Assembly: GCA_021811615.1 (NCBI GenBank)
Contig: JAJZNW010000042.1
Coordinates: forward strand, 1 to 49,612
Length of the DNA stretch: 49,612 nt
From: Bacteroidota bacterium
GTDB lineage: Bacteria; Bacteroidota; Ignavibacteria; Kryptoniales; JAKASW01
Direction of reading: 5' to 3'
Made by a program: the position numbers and the translations under genes. This document shows positions 33,307 through 41,204 of this stretch, piece by piece; the first letter of the stretch is position 1, and each line of letters opens with the position of its first letter. Below the pieces are notes generated by a model, which was not told the DNA's origin, searched no databases, and was given only the letters and a program-made list of their open reading frames with translations.

Positions 33307-33413
33307 CAGCCATCCAATAAATTGGACGGCTGTCGAAAGCAGGAAACCCTTCTGGGTTTCGTGCTTTTGGGAGGCGTCGATTTCAATCGATGCCTTTTGG
33401 AAGCCGACGGCTT
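33307..33413. repeat. Row of four hairpins with T-runs
   Basis: Hairpin 1: CAGCC-A-TCCAA with TTGGA-C-GGCTG (33307-33332). Hairpin 2: AGCA-G-GAAACCC with GGGTTTC-G-TGCT (33338-33365), then TTTTGG. Hairpin 3: GGCGTCGAT with ATCGATGCC (33373-33394), loop TTCA, then TTTTGG. Hairpin 4: AGCC GAC GGCT (33402-33412), then TT. They follow each other with the same TTTTGG linker. They could be stacked terminators or one structured repeat. Confidence 0.6.
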
Positions 33414-33661
33414 TGCCGGTGGTAGTTCACTCCTCCAGGAAAGTGGAACACCGATTGCAAAGCCACCCCTTTTCGCTAAGCCGTCCGGATTCTGTTTCAG
33501 AGCGCCTCAAACTTCGGAGATTGCATGGACGCGTCCATTCTGAGCTTCGAGCGAGTGAATCGAGCATGGTCCATGAGAACAGATTTGCACCGCAGATCCA
33601 AGTCCTTCCCATGTGCCCGGGTAAATGACACACGTGCGGCGGTTATCTATAAATGAAGGCG

Positions 33662-35026
33662 CTACTTCAAGAAAAGCAATTTCTTCGTTGCCGTGTAGTC
33701 TCCAGCTTGTATTCGATAGAAGTACACTCCGCTCGGCAAGCCGCTTCCGTCAAACCTGACGAAATGATGCCCTGCGTCCTGCCGTTCACTCACGAGCGTT
33801 TCTATAACCCTTCCAATGGCATCGTAGACCCTGAGCGTTACGTGACTGGTGACTGGCAGCCTGTAGCCAATTACAGTTGAAGGATTGAAAGGATTGGGAA
33901 AGTTCTGGTCTAAGTCGAACACACGCGGGACGCCGCTTCCTCCGCCATTTATTCCGGTACCTGCGCTGGCCGTGTGCTCGATGAGGCCGTAATCGCCCGT
34001 GAACCATCCGTCGTTCGCGTCACGGAAGTAGAGGCTGAAGACTGCACTGGTGTCATTCTTCGACCTGTAACTGGTCGTCCAACTGTACCCGCCGTCAGTC
34101 GTGCGGAGCACAACCCTGTCAGGGTTCTGCTCAGGAACACCGTCGTTCGTGCCGATCCAGCCGGTATCCGCATTCAGGAAGAATAGACATTTGCTATTCG
34201 ATTGCGGAGCTATGCCTGTATTCGTAACCTTTAGCCAGGTGGTGCCTCCGTCGGTTGTCTTCAGAATCTTACCTTCGCCACCGACGACCCAACCATTACT
34301 CGAGTCCGTGAATTGTATCGCGTTGAAGCCTCCGGCCGAAATGTCTTTGTACTGGGTGTACCAGTGAACTCCTCCGTCGGTAGTGTGATTGATCCACATG
34401 GAAGAATCTTCCGAGGCGGTATTCTTGATTGACCAGCCGCTACGTGTATCTACAAAACAGAAAATACCCACGGTGTCGTGAGTGGCCGTAGCCCAACTCT
34501 TACCGCCATCGATACTCTTTTGAAAGAGCGCGGTTGCGCTATCGAGGTTATAGATGAGAGCCCAACCTGTGTTTTCGTCGGCGAACTGGACCTCCAATCC
34601 GGCATCGCCCACTCTCGTGGACATCACATTTTTCTGCCAGGTAGCTCCGCCATCGGTTGTCATGTGGAGTACGGCTCCGTACCCCCGGCCAAAGGTCGTC
34701 CCTATGCCATTGATTTTCCAGCCGTGCGTTTGATTGAGCCAGCTCATCGTTACTGCCGGATCAGCGAAACTCCAGACGGTATCGGAAGGAAACGGCGTCA
34801 CGACAGACCAGCTGTTGCCGGCGTCGGTAGTGTGGAGGAGTTTTCCCTCACTCGTGGATATCCACCCTTCAGTAGGACTCACAAACTGAATTGTTCCCCC
34901 GCTGAGTACATTCGCCGTCCCATTTGTGGGATTTTGTTGTTGCTCCCACGATTGGGCCTGTGCGGCTGCATTTATTCCCAGGAAAACGGACAAGATTGTC
35001 GGCCAGATAAAGCTGTCCTTCGACAT
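33662..35026 (-). CDS. Secreted BNR/YCF48-like repeat protein with type IX secretion tail
   Basis: A 454-residue protein with a GGGGAGGAT ribosome site and a signal peptide at residues 1-24 (ending AQAQS). Six to seven beta-propeller repeats of the YCF48/BNR kind follow, each with a phrase like GKLLHTTDAGNSWSVV, AVLHMTTDGGATWQKN, GKILKTTDGGTTWLKV or VLRTTDGGYSWTTS. After a Gly-rich linker the C-terminus has DQNFPNPFNPSTVIGY, LRVYDAIGRVIETLV and SGVYFYRIQAGDYTATKKLL: the C-terminal domain recognised by the type IX secretion system. The protein is therefore exported to the surface or medium. It lies 192 bases downstream of the cupin gene of the arabinose operon, on the same strand; a functional link is not shown. 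Confidence 0.88.
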   Translation of the reverse strand: MSKDSFIWPTILSVFLGINAAAQAQSWEQQQNPTNGTANVLSGGTIQFVSPTEGWISTSEGKLLHTTDAGNSWSVVTPFPSDTVWSFADPAVTMSWLNQTHGWKINGIGTTFGRGYGAVLHMTTDGGATWQKNVMSTRVGDAGLEVQFADENTGWALIYNLDSATALFQKSIDGGKSWATATHDTVGIFCFVDTRSGWSIKNTASEDSSMWINHTTDGGVHWYTQYKDISAGGFNAIQFTDSSNGWVVGGEGKILKTTDGGTTWLKVTNTGIAPQSNSKCLFFLNADTGWIGTNDGVPEQNPDRVVLRTTDGGYSWTTSYRSKNDTSAVFSLYFRDANDGWFTGDYGLIEHTASAGTGINGGGSGVPRVFDLDQNFPNPFNPSTVIGYRLPVTSHVTLRVYDAIGRVIETLVSERQDAGHHFVRFDGSGLPSGVYFYRIQAGDYTATKKLLFLK

Positions 35027-35218
35027 AACGATCCTCCCCTGTTTTGTTCCAACGGAAAAATGTAATTCCCGATTATTTAAACATGGTCACAAATCAGGCC
35101 GAACGTCAGCCCCGATCGATTCAGGTTACGAACGAGACTGAAAAATTCAAAGTGCGCTTTGTCAACCGGCAAAGGCAAATGAGTGAGGAAGAGATTCCGG
35201 GAATGTTTATCGCGAGTA

Positions 35219-35641
35219 TCAGATCACGACGTCGTCGTAATTCCAGCCCTGTTCTCTGCACATTTCTCTCACGTGGGAGTCCCAGGTAGGTTCGGCAAAT
35301 GGTCTCCCCCCGACAAAACAATCTATGCTCAGGTACTTGAGGGTCTCTGCGCCGTTGCACCTTATCGAGTGGAACGTCCGAGGCGGGATCCGTACCACAT
35401 CGCCGGGGCCGACATCGAATCGCTCGCTTGCCTTTCCGATTGTGAGGACTCCCTCCCCCTGCATTATGAAGAAGACCTGTTCGGTGTCGTCATGCTTATG
35501 AAGCGGCGGAGCTTTGCCGGGCTCGAGGACGACGACAAAAACCTCGGAAGTCGTAGAGTCGGATCGATCGAGGACCAGGTCGTTGATGTGCGTCGGAAAT
35601 TTATATCGTTTTGTCCTGTCGGTGGAAAATACGTACTGCAT
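35219..35641 (-). CDS. Small cupin protein, last gene of the arabinose operon
   Basis: A 140-residue single-domain cupin. Motif 1 is PPLHKHDDTEQVFFIMQGEG (two His and a Glu for metal binding), and motif 2 is VGPGDVVRIPPRTFHSI with the third His. There is no signal peptide. Such proteins are sugar isomerases, dioxygenases or ligand sensors; no finer call is possible. It follows araA by 57 bases on the same strand, so a role in sugar metabolism or signalling is a reasonable guess from context. Confidence 0.85.
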   Translation of the reverse strand: MQYVFSTDRTKRYKFPTHINDLVLDRSDSTTSEVFVVVLEPGKAPPLHKHDDTEQVFFIMQGEGVLTIGKASERFDVGPGDVVRIPPRTFHSIRCNGAETLKYLSIDCFVGGRPFAEPTWDSHVREMCREQGWNYDDVVI

Positions 35642-35698
35642 CGAGCGTCTGCCTGTTCTTGTTCTTTTGGAGAGTCAGTGACGTTTCGGGAAGCGAAT

Positions 35699-37204
35699 TT
35701 AAATGCCTCTACCCGTTTGATAATACAACTCATTCCATCTCAGCTCTTTCTTGAAGTCCAGCAGCCTCGTGCTGCCATCGATAAGGAGATATTCCATGCC
35801 GGCAATCTCTGCGAAATCCTCCATGTATTCCGGGGTCAAGGCCTTGCTGAACCCGGTATGGTGCGCACCGCCCGCATGTATCCAGGATGCGGCCGCGACT
35901 TCGAAGTTCGGCTTTGGCTTCCAGACGGCTCTGGCAACCGGGAGCTTCGGAAGAGGTTTCGCGGGAGGTACCACCTCTATCTCATTTACGATGAGCCTGA
36001 ACCTGTTACCCATGTCGACGATCGATGCATTTATTGCCGGTCCGGCTGCGACGTTGAAGACAAGTCGCGGTGGATCTTCTCTTCCGCCGATAGTGAGAGG
36101 ATGTATTTCAAGCCGCGGCTTGTTTTCCGAAATCGATTCACACACTTCGAGCATGTGCGCCCCGAGGACGTTCATCCCGGCAGGATCGAGATGGTAAGTG
36201 TAGTCTTCCATGAAGGAAGTACCGCCGTTGAGGCCTTCCGACATAACTTTCATAGCCCTCACGAGCGCCGCAGTCTTCCAATCGCCCTCCGCTCCGAACC
36301 CGTATCCCTCTGCCATCAGGCGCTGCACCGAAATACCGGGGAGTTGTTTGAGACCGTGCAGATCTTCGAATGTCGTCGTGAAACCCTTGAATCCCCCCTG
36401 CTCCAGGAACGCTCTCAGGCCCAGTTCAATTCTCGCGCCGTCACGCAGATTGCCGTGTTTCGGCGCGCCCTTCATCGCTTCGGGGGAGATCGTGTACTTC
36501 TTTTCGTATTCCACGATCAGGCCGTCGACGTCTTTTTCAGATACGGCGTTCACAAGTTTCACCAGGTCGCCGACGCCGTAGCCGTTCACGGAGTAGCCGA
36601 AACGGAGCTGCGCCTCGACCTTATCGCCTTCGGTGACGGCGACCTCTCTCATGTTGTCGCCGAACCGCGCGAATCTTGCGCTCTGCATGTCCGCCCATGC
36701 AGCGGCGGCCCTCGACCAGACGGCTATGCTTTTCTGAACGGTCGCGTCCTTCCAGTGACCTACCACGACCTTTCTTCTCTTTCCCATCCTCGAGGCGAGA
36801 AAGCCGAACTCGCGGTCGCCATGTGCAGACTGGTTGAGGTTCATGAAGTCCATGTCGATGGTGTCCCATGGAAGGTCGCGGTTGAATTGCGTGTGAAGAT
36901 GCACGAACGGCTTGTTCAGTATCTTTAGACCGGCTATCCACATCTTCGCCGGCGAGAATGTATGCATCCATGTAATGAGACCGATGCACTCGGGACTGCT
37001 GTTTGCGGCCCGGCAAAGCGAAGTCACTGCGTCCGGCGTGGTAAGGACCGGCTTAAACACGATCTTAATCGGGATGTTGCCTGAAGTGTTCAGGCCGCGA
37101 ACGATTTTCTCCGAATCGTCGTCGACCTGCCTGAGTGTGTCGGGTCCATAGAGATGCTGGCTCCCTGTTGCAAACCATATCTCGTATTTCTTGAAGTCAA
37201 TCAT
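35699..37204 (-). CDS. araA: L-arabinose isomerase
   Basis: A 501-residue cytoplasmic enzyme converting L-arabinose to L-ribulose, dependent on Mn(II). Family marks: the start [36 protein letters not shown]; the segment [20 protein letters not shown]; catalytic glutamates in [17 protein letters not shown] and [18 protein letters not shown]; and C-terminal histidines ([20 protein letters not shown] motif [13 protein letters not shown]). Length equals the usual 500. It is transcribed after araB and araD. A long antisense open frame over it (35183-36928, +) is a composition artefact. Confidence 0.97.
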   Translation of the reverse strand: MIDFKKYEIWFATGSQHLYGPDTLRQVDDDSEKIVRGLNTSGNIPIKIVFKPVLTTPDAVTSLCRAANSSPECIGLITWMHTFSPAKMWIAGLKILNKPFVHLHTQFNRDLPWDTIDMDFMNLNQSAHGDREFGFLASRMGKRRKVVVGHWKDATVQKSIAVWSRAAAAWADMQSARFARFGDNMREVAVTEGDKVEAQLRFGYSVNGYGVGDLVKLVNAVSEKDVDGLIVEYEKKYTISPEAMKGAPKHGNLRDGARIELGLRAFLEQGGFKGFTTTFEDLHGLKQLPGISVQRLMAEGYGFGAEGDWKTAALVRAMKVMSEGLNGGTSFMEDYTYHLDPAGMNVLGAHMLEVCESISENKPRLEIHPLTIGGREDPPRLVFNVAAGPAINASIVDMGNRFRLIVNEIEVVPPAKPLPKLPVARAVWKPKPNFEVAAASWIHAGGAHHTGFSKALTPEYMEDFAEIAGMEYLLIDGSTRLLDFKKELRWNELYYQTGRGI

Positions 37205-37265
37205 TCCTTTTCCCTTTGATTATTTATCCCATTGCGGAACATGTTGACAATCTTACGCCGCAATT

Positions 37266-37961
37266 TCAATAGCCCTCCTGGCCGTAGTAAGCATCTTTGC
37301 CGTGCTTTCTCTGGAAGTGCTTGTCAGAAATATGGGCGGGGAGTTCCTTGGAGCCTGAGTTGAGAGAAAGCGTCTTGATGGCCATCTCGGCGACACGCTC
37401 GAGTATCAATGAATTCTTAACTGAATCGTGCGGGTCCTTCCCCCAGCAGAAAGGACCATGTCCCGCGACGAGAATTCCCGGCACCGTCTGGTAATCCATT
37501 TCTTTGAACTTTTCAACGATGACGGTTCCGGTGTTCAGTTCATACCCAGCTTCTATTTCTTCCGGAGTAAGAAAGCGCGTTACCGGGACAGGGCCGGCGA
37601 AATGGTCCGCGTGAGTCGTACCGAGACACGGAACCTCCATGCAGGCCTGCGCAAACGCAGAGGCATTGGTGCTATGGGTATGAGTGATTCCCCCGATCCC
37701 GGGAAAGGCCTTGTAGAGCTCGATGTGAGACGGTGTGTCCGAAGAAGGGCGTTTGGTCCCGTCTACGACTTTGCCGTTGAGATCGACTACCACCATGTCC
37801 TTAGCCGTCATCTTTTCATAATCTACTCCGCTCGGCTTTATCACTATCAGCCCGGATTTTCTGTCGATGCCGCTTACATTTCCCCAGGTAAGTATCACCA
37901 GTCCGTATTTCACGAGTTCCAGATTGGCTTCGAGTACGGACTTTTTCAGCTGGTCAAGCAA
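37266..37961 (-). CDS. araD: L-ribulose-5-phosphate 4-epimerase
   Basis: A 231-residue zinc enzyme of the class II aldolase/epimerase family that converts L-ribulose 5-phosphate to D-xylulose 5-phosphate, which enters the pentose phosphate pathway. Seen: GNVSGIDRKSGLIVIKPSG, HIELYKAFPGIGGITHTHS, TTHADHFAGPVPVTR (zinc His pair within HTHS and a third in a later HGPFCWG segment), and GHGPFCWGKDP. It overlaps the araB stop by 8 bases, so translation is coupled. Normal length. Confidence 0.96.
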   Translation of the reverse strand: MLDQLKKSVLEANLELVKYGLVILTWGNVSGIDRKSGLIVIKPSGVDYEKMTAKDMVVVDLNGKVVDGTKRPSSDTPSHIELYKAFPGIGGITHTHSTNASAFAQACMEVPCLGTTHADHFAGPVPVTRFLTPEEIEAGYELNTGTVIVEKFKEMDYQTVPGILVAGHGPFCWGKDPHDSVKNSLILERVAEMAIKTLSLNSGSKELPAHISDKHFQRKHGKDAYYGQEGY

Positions 37962-39660
37962 TCTTGTTACTCCTCGCTTCGTCTCTAATGTTCAACAGTT
38001 CTTTCATGACGTTATACATCGATCCGGTCCAGTCTTTTGTCCCGAATGCATCGTGCATCTGGCGGTAGAGGGCGTAGAGTTTCCTGTAGACGACATGGTT
38101 GGCGGGGTCGGGAACGTAGACTTTCCCGGTACCGGTCATGGACTTTTCGGCATCGGCAACGCTGTCGTAACCTCCCGCGGGTTTGCCTGCCGCGACTGAG
38201 GCGAATATGGCAGCTCCCAGAGCGGGCGTCTGGCCGCTCCTCGAAATCTTCATCGGCCTTCCAGTTATGTCGGCGTATATTTGCATCAGCACCGGGCTCT
38301 TCGCCGCCAGCCCTCCGCAATTTACCACTTCTTTGATTGGAACGCCGTATTCCTCTATCCTGTCGATTATCTCGAGCGCGCCGAAAGCCGTCGCTTCGAT
38401 GAGCGCGCGGTATATTTCATGGGGTTGGGTATGAAGGGTCTGCCCGAGCAGGAGCCCCGACAGGCGAACGTCGACCAGGATTGTACGGTTGCCATTGTTC
38501 CAGTCGAGGGCGAGGAGACCGGACTCACCGGGCTTCAGGTGTGAGGCGGCCTCGTTCAAGGCGGCAAATTTCTGATCCTGCGTCCTGCCGTATTTCTCAG
38601 GGACGAGGTTGTTAACGAACCAGAGGAAAATGTCGCCGACGGCCGACTGGCCAGCCTCGATGCCGTAGTAACCGTCCATGACGGATCCGTTCACAATTCC
38701 GCAGACACCTGGAATATCCTTAAGCTTGTCGTTGGAAGGCGCTATCATTATGTCGCATGTGCTCGTGCCCATGATCTTCACCAGAGTGCCTGGCGAGACG
38801 CTAGCGCCGACTGCTCCCATGTGAGCGTCGAAAGCCCCCACCGATACAGCCACGCTCGTGGGAAGGCCGAGCTTCGTGGACCAGTCTTTCGATAAGAATC
38901 CGATCCTTCGATCCGCGGTGTAGGCGGAATCGTACAATCGCTTTCGGAGTTTTTCGAGTCCGGGAGACAGCCTGCCGAGGAACTCCTCGTCCGGGAGGCC
39001 CTTCCATTCGGAGTTGAACAATGCCTTGTGGCCTGCTGCACAAATACTCCGCTTCATCGCGTTCGGATCCAGATTCCCCGCGAGATGAGCGGGTATCCAA
39101 TCGCAAATCTCGACCCAGCTGTACGCAGCTTCGAAAACTTCGGGAGCGACTCTCTTGCAGTGGAGAATTTTACTCCACCACCATTCCGATGAATATACGC
39201 CCCCGATCTTTCCCAGGTACTCCGGCCTTACTTTTTGTGCAAGCGCCGTGATGTCGGCGGCTTCCTGATAGCTCGTGTGGTCCTTCCACAACCAGACGTA
39301 TGCAGCCGGATTGTCTCTGAAGGTTTGATTAAAACATAACGGCGATCCGTATTCATCGACCGGCATCGGACTGCTCCCAGTCGTATCGACCCCGATGCCG
39401 ATGACGTTTTCGTTTCTAAACGCCGGGTTGTTTTCCTTCGCTTTTGCGAGGGCCCTGACTATGGTTTCCTCAATCCCTTTCAGGTAATCGGAAGGATTTT
39501 GTCTCGCGAGATTAGGATCGGCCTGGTCGATAATTACCCCCTCGTTGCCGGAAGGATAAGGAAAAACATGGGAGGCAATTTCCTTTCCGTCTGCGATGTC
39601 GACGACCAGGGAGCGGCAGGAGTTCGTGCCAAAATCCAGGCCTATTGAGTAATGGTCCAT
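37954..39660 (-). CDS. araB: Ribulokinase
   Basis: A 568-residue FGGY-family kinase that phosphorylates L-ribulose at O5. The first ATP-site motif is GLDFGTNSCRSLVVD (residues 7-21). WKDHTSYQEAADI, GAFDAHMGAVGASVSPGTLVK, IMGTSTCDI and the second FGGY-type motif near ALIEATAFGALEIID and VNCGGLAAKSPVLMQIYADI support AraB rather than xylulokinase or glycerol kinase. Its end overlaps araD. Between galM and araB lies a 103-base gap with a strong hairpin (39682-39730). Confidence 0.96.
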   Translation of the reverse strand: MDHYSIGLDFGTNSCRSLVVDIADGKEIASHVFPYPSGNEGVIIDQADPNLARQNPSDYLKGIEETIVRALAKAKENNPAFRNENVIGIGVDTTGSSPMPVDEYGSPLCFNQTFRDNPAAYVWLWKDHTSYQEAADITALAQKVRPEYLGKIGGVYSSEWWWSKILHCKRVAPEVFEAAYSWVEICDWIPAHLAGNLDPNAMKRSICAAGHKALFNSEWKGLPDEEFLGRLSPGLEKLRKRLYDSAYTADRRIGFLSKDWSTKLGLPTSVAVSVGAFDAHMGAVGASVSPGTLVKIMGTSTCDIMIAPSNDKLKDIPGVCGIVNGSVMDGYYGIEAGQSAVGDIFLWFVNNLVPEKYGRTQDQKFAALNEAASHLKPGESGLLALDWNNGNRTILVDVRLSGLLLGQTLHTQPHEIYRALIEATAFGALEIIDRIEEYGVPIKEVVNCGGLAAKSPVLMQIYADITGRPMKISRSGQTPALGAAIFASVAAGKPAGGYDSVADAEKSMTGTGKVYVPDPANHVVYRKLYALYRQMHDAFGTKDWTGSMYNVMKELLNIRDEARSNKIA

Positions 39661-39681
39661 CTGTACCTTTCATACATAGAT

Positions 39682-39730
39682 GAGCGACCGTGGCGGCAGG
39701 CTACTACCTCACCGCTTCTTCCGGTCGCTC
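39682..39730 (-). promoter_or_regulatory. Intercistronic hairpin between galM and araB
   Basis: A perfect 9-bp outer stem, GAGCGACCG with CGGTCGCTC (39682-39690 and 39722-39730), with an inner GCGG/CCGC stem. There is no T-run on the minus strand, so it is more likely an mRNA processing or stability element than a full terminator. Confidence 0.5.
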
Positions 39731-39763
39731 TATTTCAAATTTGCGAAAAGCACCGAGAGCCTA

Positions 39764-40903
39764 CTAGCGCACCGAGAACTTGTAGATCGTCGTGGTGTTG
39801 TAAGTCTGGCCGGGCAAGAGAGTCGTCGTTGGGAACTTCGGTTCATTGGGAGAATCAGGATAATGCTGAGTCTCGAGAGTGAGCGCGGTTCTGAACTTGT
39901 AGGCGACGCCTCCTATCCCTACCTGGGAGCCGTTCAACGCATTGCCGCTATAGAATTGAATGCCGGGCTGGTCGGTATAGACTTCGAGGATTCTGCCGCT
40001 GGACGAATCGTAGACCTCTGCCGCTTTCCGTATCTTGCCATCAAAATCGTTGAGCACCCAGTTGAGATCGTACCCGTGGCCGTATTTGAGCTGTTCATTG
40101 TTCTCGTTGATTCGGGCGCCAATCTCCGTCATCTTGCGGAAATCCATCGGCGTCCCGGCAACCGGAGAGATCTGGCCCGTCGGTATCTGTGTTGAATTGA
40201 CCGGGGTGTAGTAATCGGCGTTGATCATGAGATCTTCGTCGGTAATCTGTTTATTCATATCGCCGCTCAGGTTGAAGTAAGCGTGATTCGTCAGATTGAT
40301 CACGGTAGGGGTATCTGTCGTGGCGGTATAGTGAATCCTGAGTGCGTTGTCCTTTTCGAGTGTGAACGTCACCGTTGTCGTGAGTGTTCCGGGAAAACCT
40401 TCCTGTCCGTTCCTGCTCACGTAGGTCATTTTCACTGCCGGACCGTCCTTCGTTTCCATGGGTTCGGCAGTCCAGAGTCTCTTGTAGAACCCCTTCGGTC
40501 CGCCATGCAGGGTGTTCACCCCGTCGTTTATTGGAAGATGGTACACCTTTCCGTCGAGCGTGAACGTTCCTTTGGCGATCCTGTTTGCAAACCGTCCGAT
40601 GGTCGCGCCGTAGAACTGAGTGCCGTTGACGTAACCACTGACTGAGTCGTACCCGAATATCACGTCGCCGGGCTTCCCTTCTTTGTCGGGTACCATAATG
40701 GATTGGATTGCCGCACCGTAGTTGGTAAGCTTTACCGTCATGCCGCTGTCGTTCTTCAGCGTGTAGAGATATGCCTCGCGGCCATCGGGTAGTTGTCCAA
40801 ACGCTTGTTTCTTGATCATATTTCCGGCTTTCTCTTTTTGATGGCTGCATGCCGCTGTAGTAATCACGGCCGCACCCAGGACTAAGAACAATAGCTTCCT
40901 CAT
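39764..40903 (-). CDS. galM: Aldose 1-epimerase (mutarotase), lipoprotein
   Basis: A 379-residue beta-sandwich enzyme interconverting alpha and beta anomers of aldoses. Family motifs: NYGAAIQSIMVPDKEGKPGD, YGATIGRFANRIAKG, HGGPKGFYKRLW, THAYFNLSG-type motif LTNHAYFNLSGD with the catalytic His, and a C-terminal LETQHYPDSPN with the base Glu. The N-terminus is a lipoprotein signal with lipobox TAAC at residues 16-19, so the enzyme is anchored in the envelope, where it can process sugar before uptake by the neighbouring symporter. Second-type GalM proteins of this length with a lipid anchor are common in the Bacteroidota. Confidence 0.93.
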   Translation of the reverse strand: MRKLLFLVLGAAVITTAACSHQKEKAGNMIKKQAFGQLPDGREAYLYTLKNDSGMTVKLTNYGAAIQSIMVPDKEGKPGDVIFGYDSVSGYVNGTQFYGATIGRFANRIAKGTFTLDGKVYHLPINDGVNTLHGGPKGFYKRLWTAEPMETKDGPAVKMTYVSRNGQEGFPGTLTTTVTFTLEKDNALRIHYTATTDTPTVINLTNHAYFNLSGDMNKQITDEDLMINADYYTPVNSTQIPTGQISPVAGTPMDFRKMTEIGARINENNEQLKYGHGYDLNWVLNDFDGKIRKAAEVYDSSSGRILEVYTDQPGIQFYSGNALNGSQVGIGGVAYKFRTALTLETQHYPDSPNEPKFPTTTLLPGQTYNTTTIYKFSVR

Positions 40904-40958
40904 AACCGATCTCCTCTGATTATTTTGAATCCGATTCTTTGTTCGCCCGGTTATTTTA

Positions 40959-41192
40959 TCACGATTGTTGATCCCCCTTTTTCCAGGGACGGAAACCTAT
41001 GAAGTATATCAGGCCCACGATGATCAAAAGAAAACCCCACCAGATTCCGAAATGAAGGTTCTCGAGGACAGTAGGGGTACCGAAATGCGGGTTGTAGGCC
41101 TGAAAGATGTTGGCACCCGTGATGATGATACCGTACAGGAGAAGAAGTGTGCCGATGAAAAACCAAATGGAGATGCCTTTGTTGTCGACCAT
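40959..41192 (-). CDS. Small two-helix membrane protein next to the symporter
   Basis: A 77-residue protein with two membrane helices (ISIWFFIGTLLLLYGIIITG at residues 7-26, and IWWGFLLIIVGLIYFIGF near residue 55) separated by a short polar loop with several aromatic residues, and a charged tail. I know no assigned function. It starts 12 bases after the symporter stop and precedes galM by 55 bases. Its placement suggests a symporter accessory subunit, as seen for other small proteins beside SSS transporters, but this is inference. Confidence 0.8.
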   Translation of the reverse strand: MVDNKGISIWFFIGTLLLLYGIIITGANIFQAYNPHFGTPTVLENLHFGIWWGFLLIIVGLIYFIGFRPWKKGDQQS

Positions 41193-41204
41193 TTTATATG
41201 TCTC

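Larger units (their letters stand above)
32779..33661. other. Gene-poor stretch right of the tRNAs
   Basis: Apart from the hsdM relic and the hairpin row, no gene is recognised. Several 60-120 codon frames occur on both strands, but they lack ribosome sites and family motifs. Confidence 0.5.

Noticed and set aside
35183..36928. 581-codon open frame antisense to araA and the cupin gene
   Set aside because: It mirrors the codon bias of araA, has no ribosome site and an Arg/Val/His-rich composition with no domain; araA and the cupin are certain.
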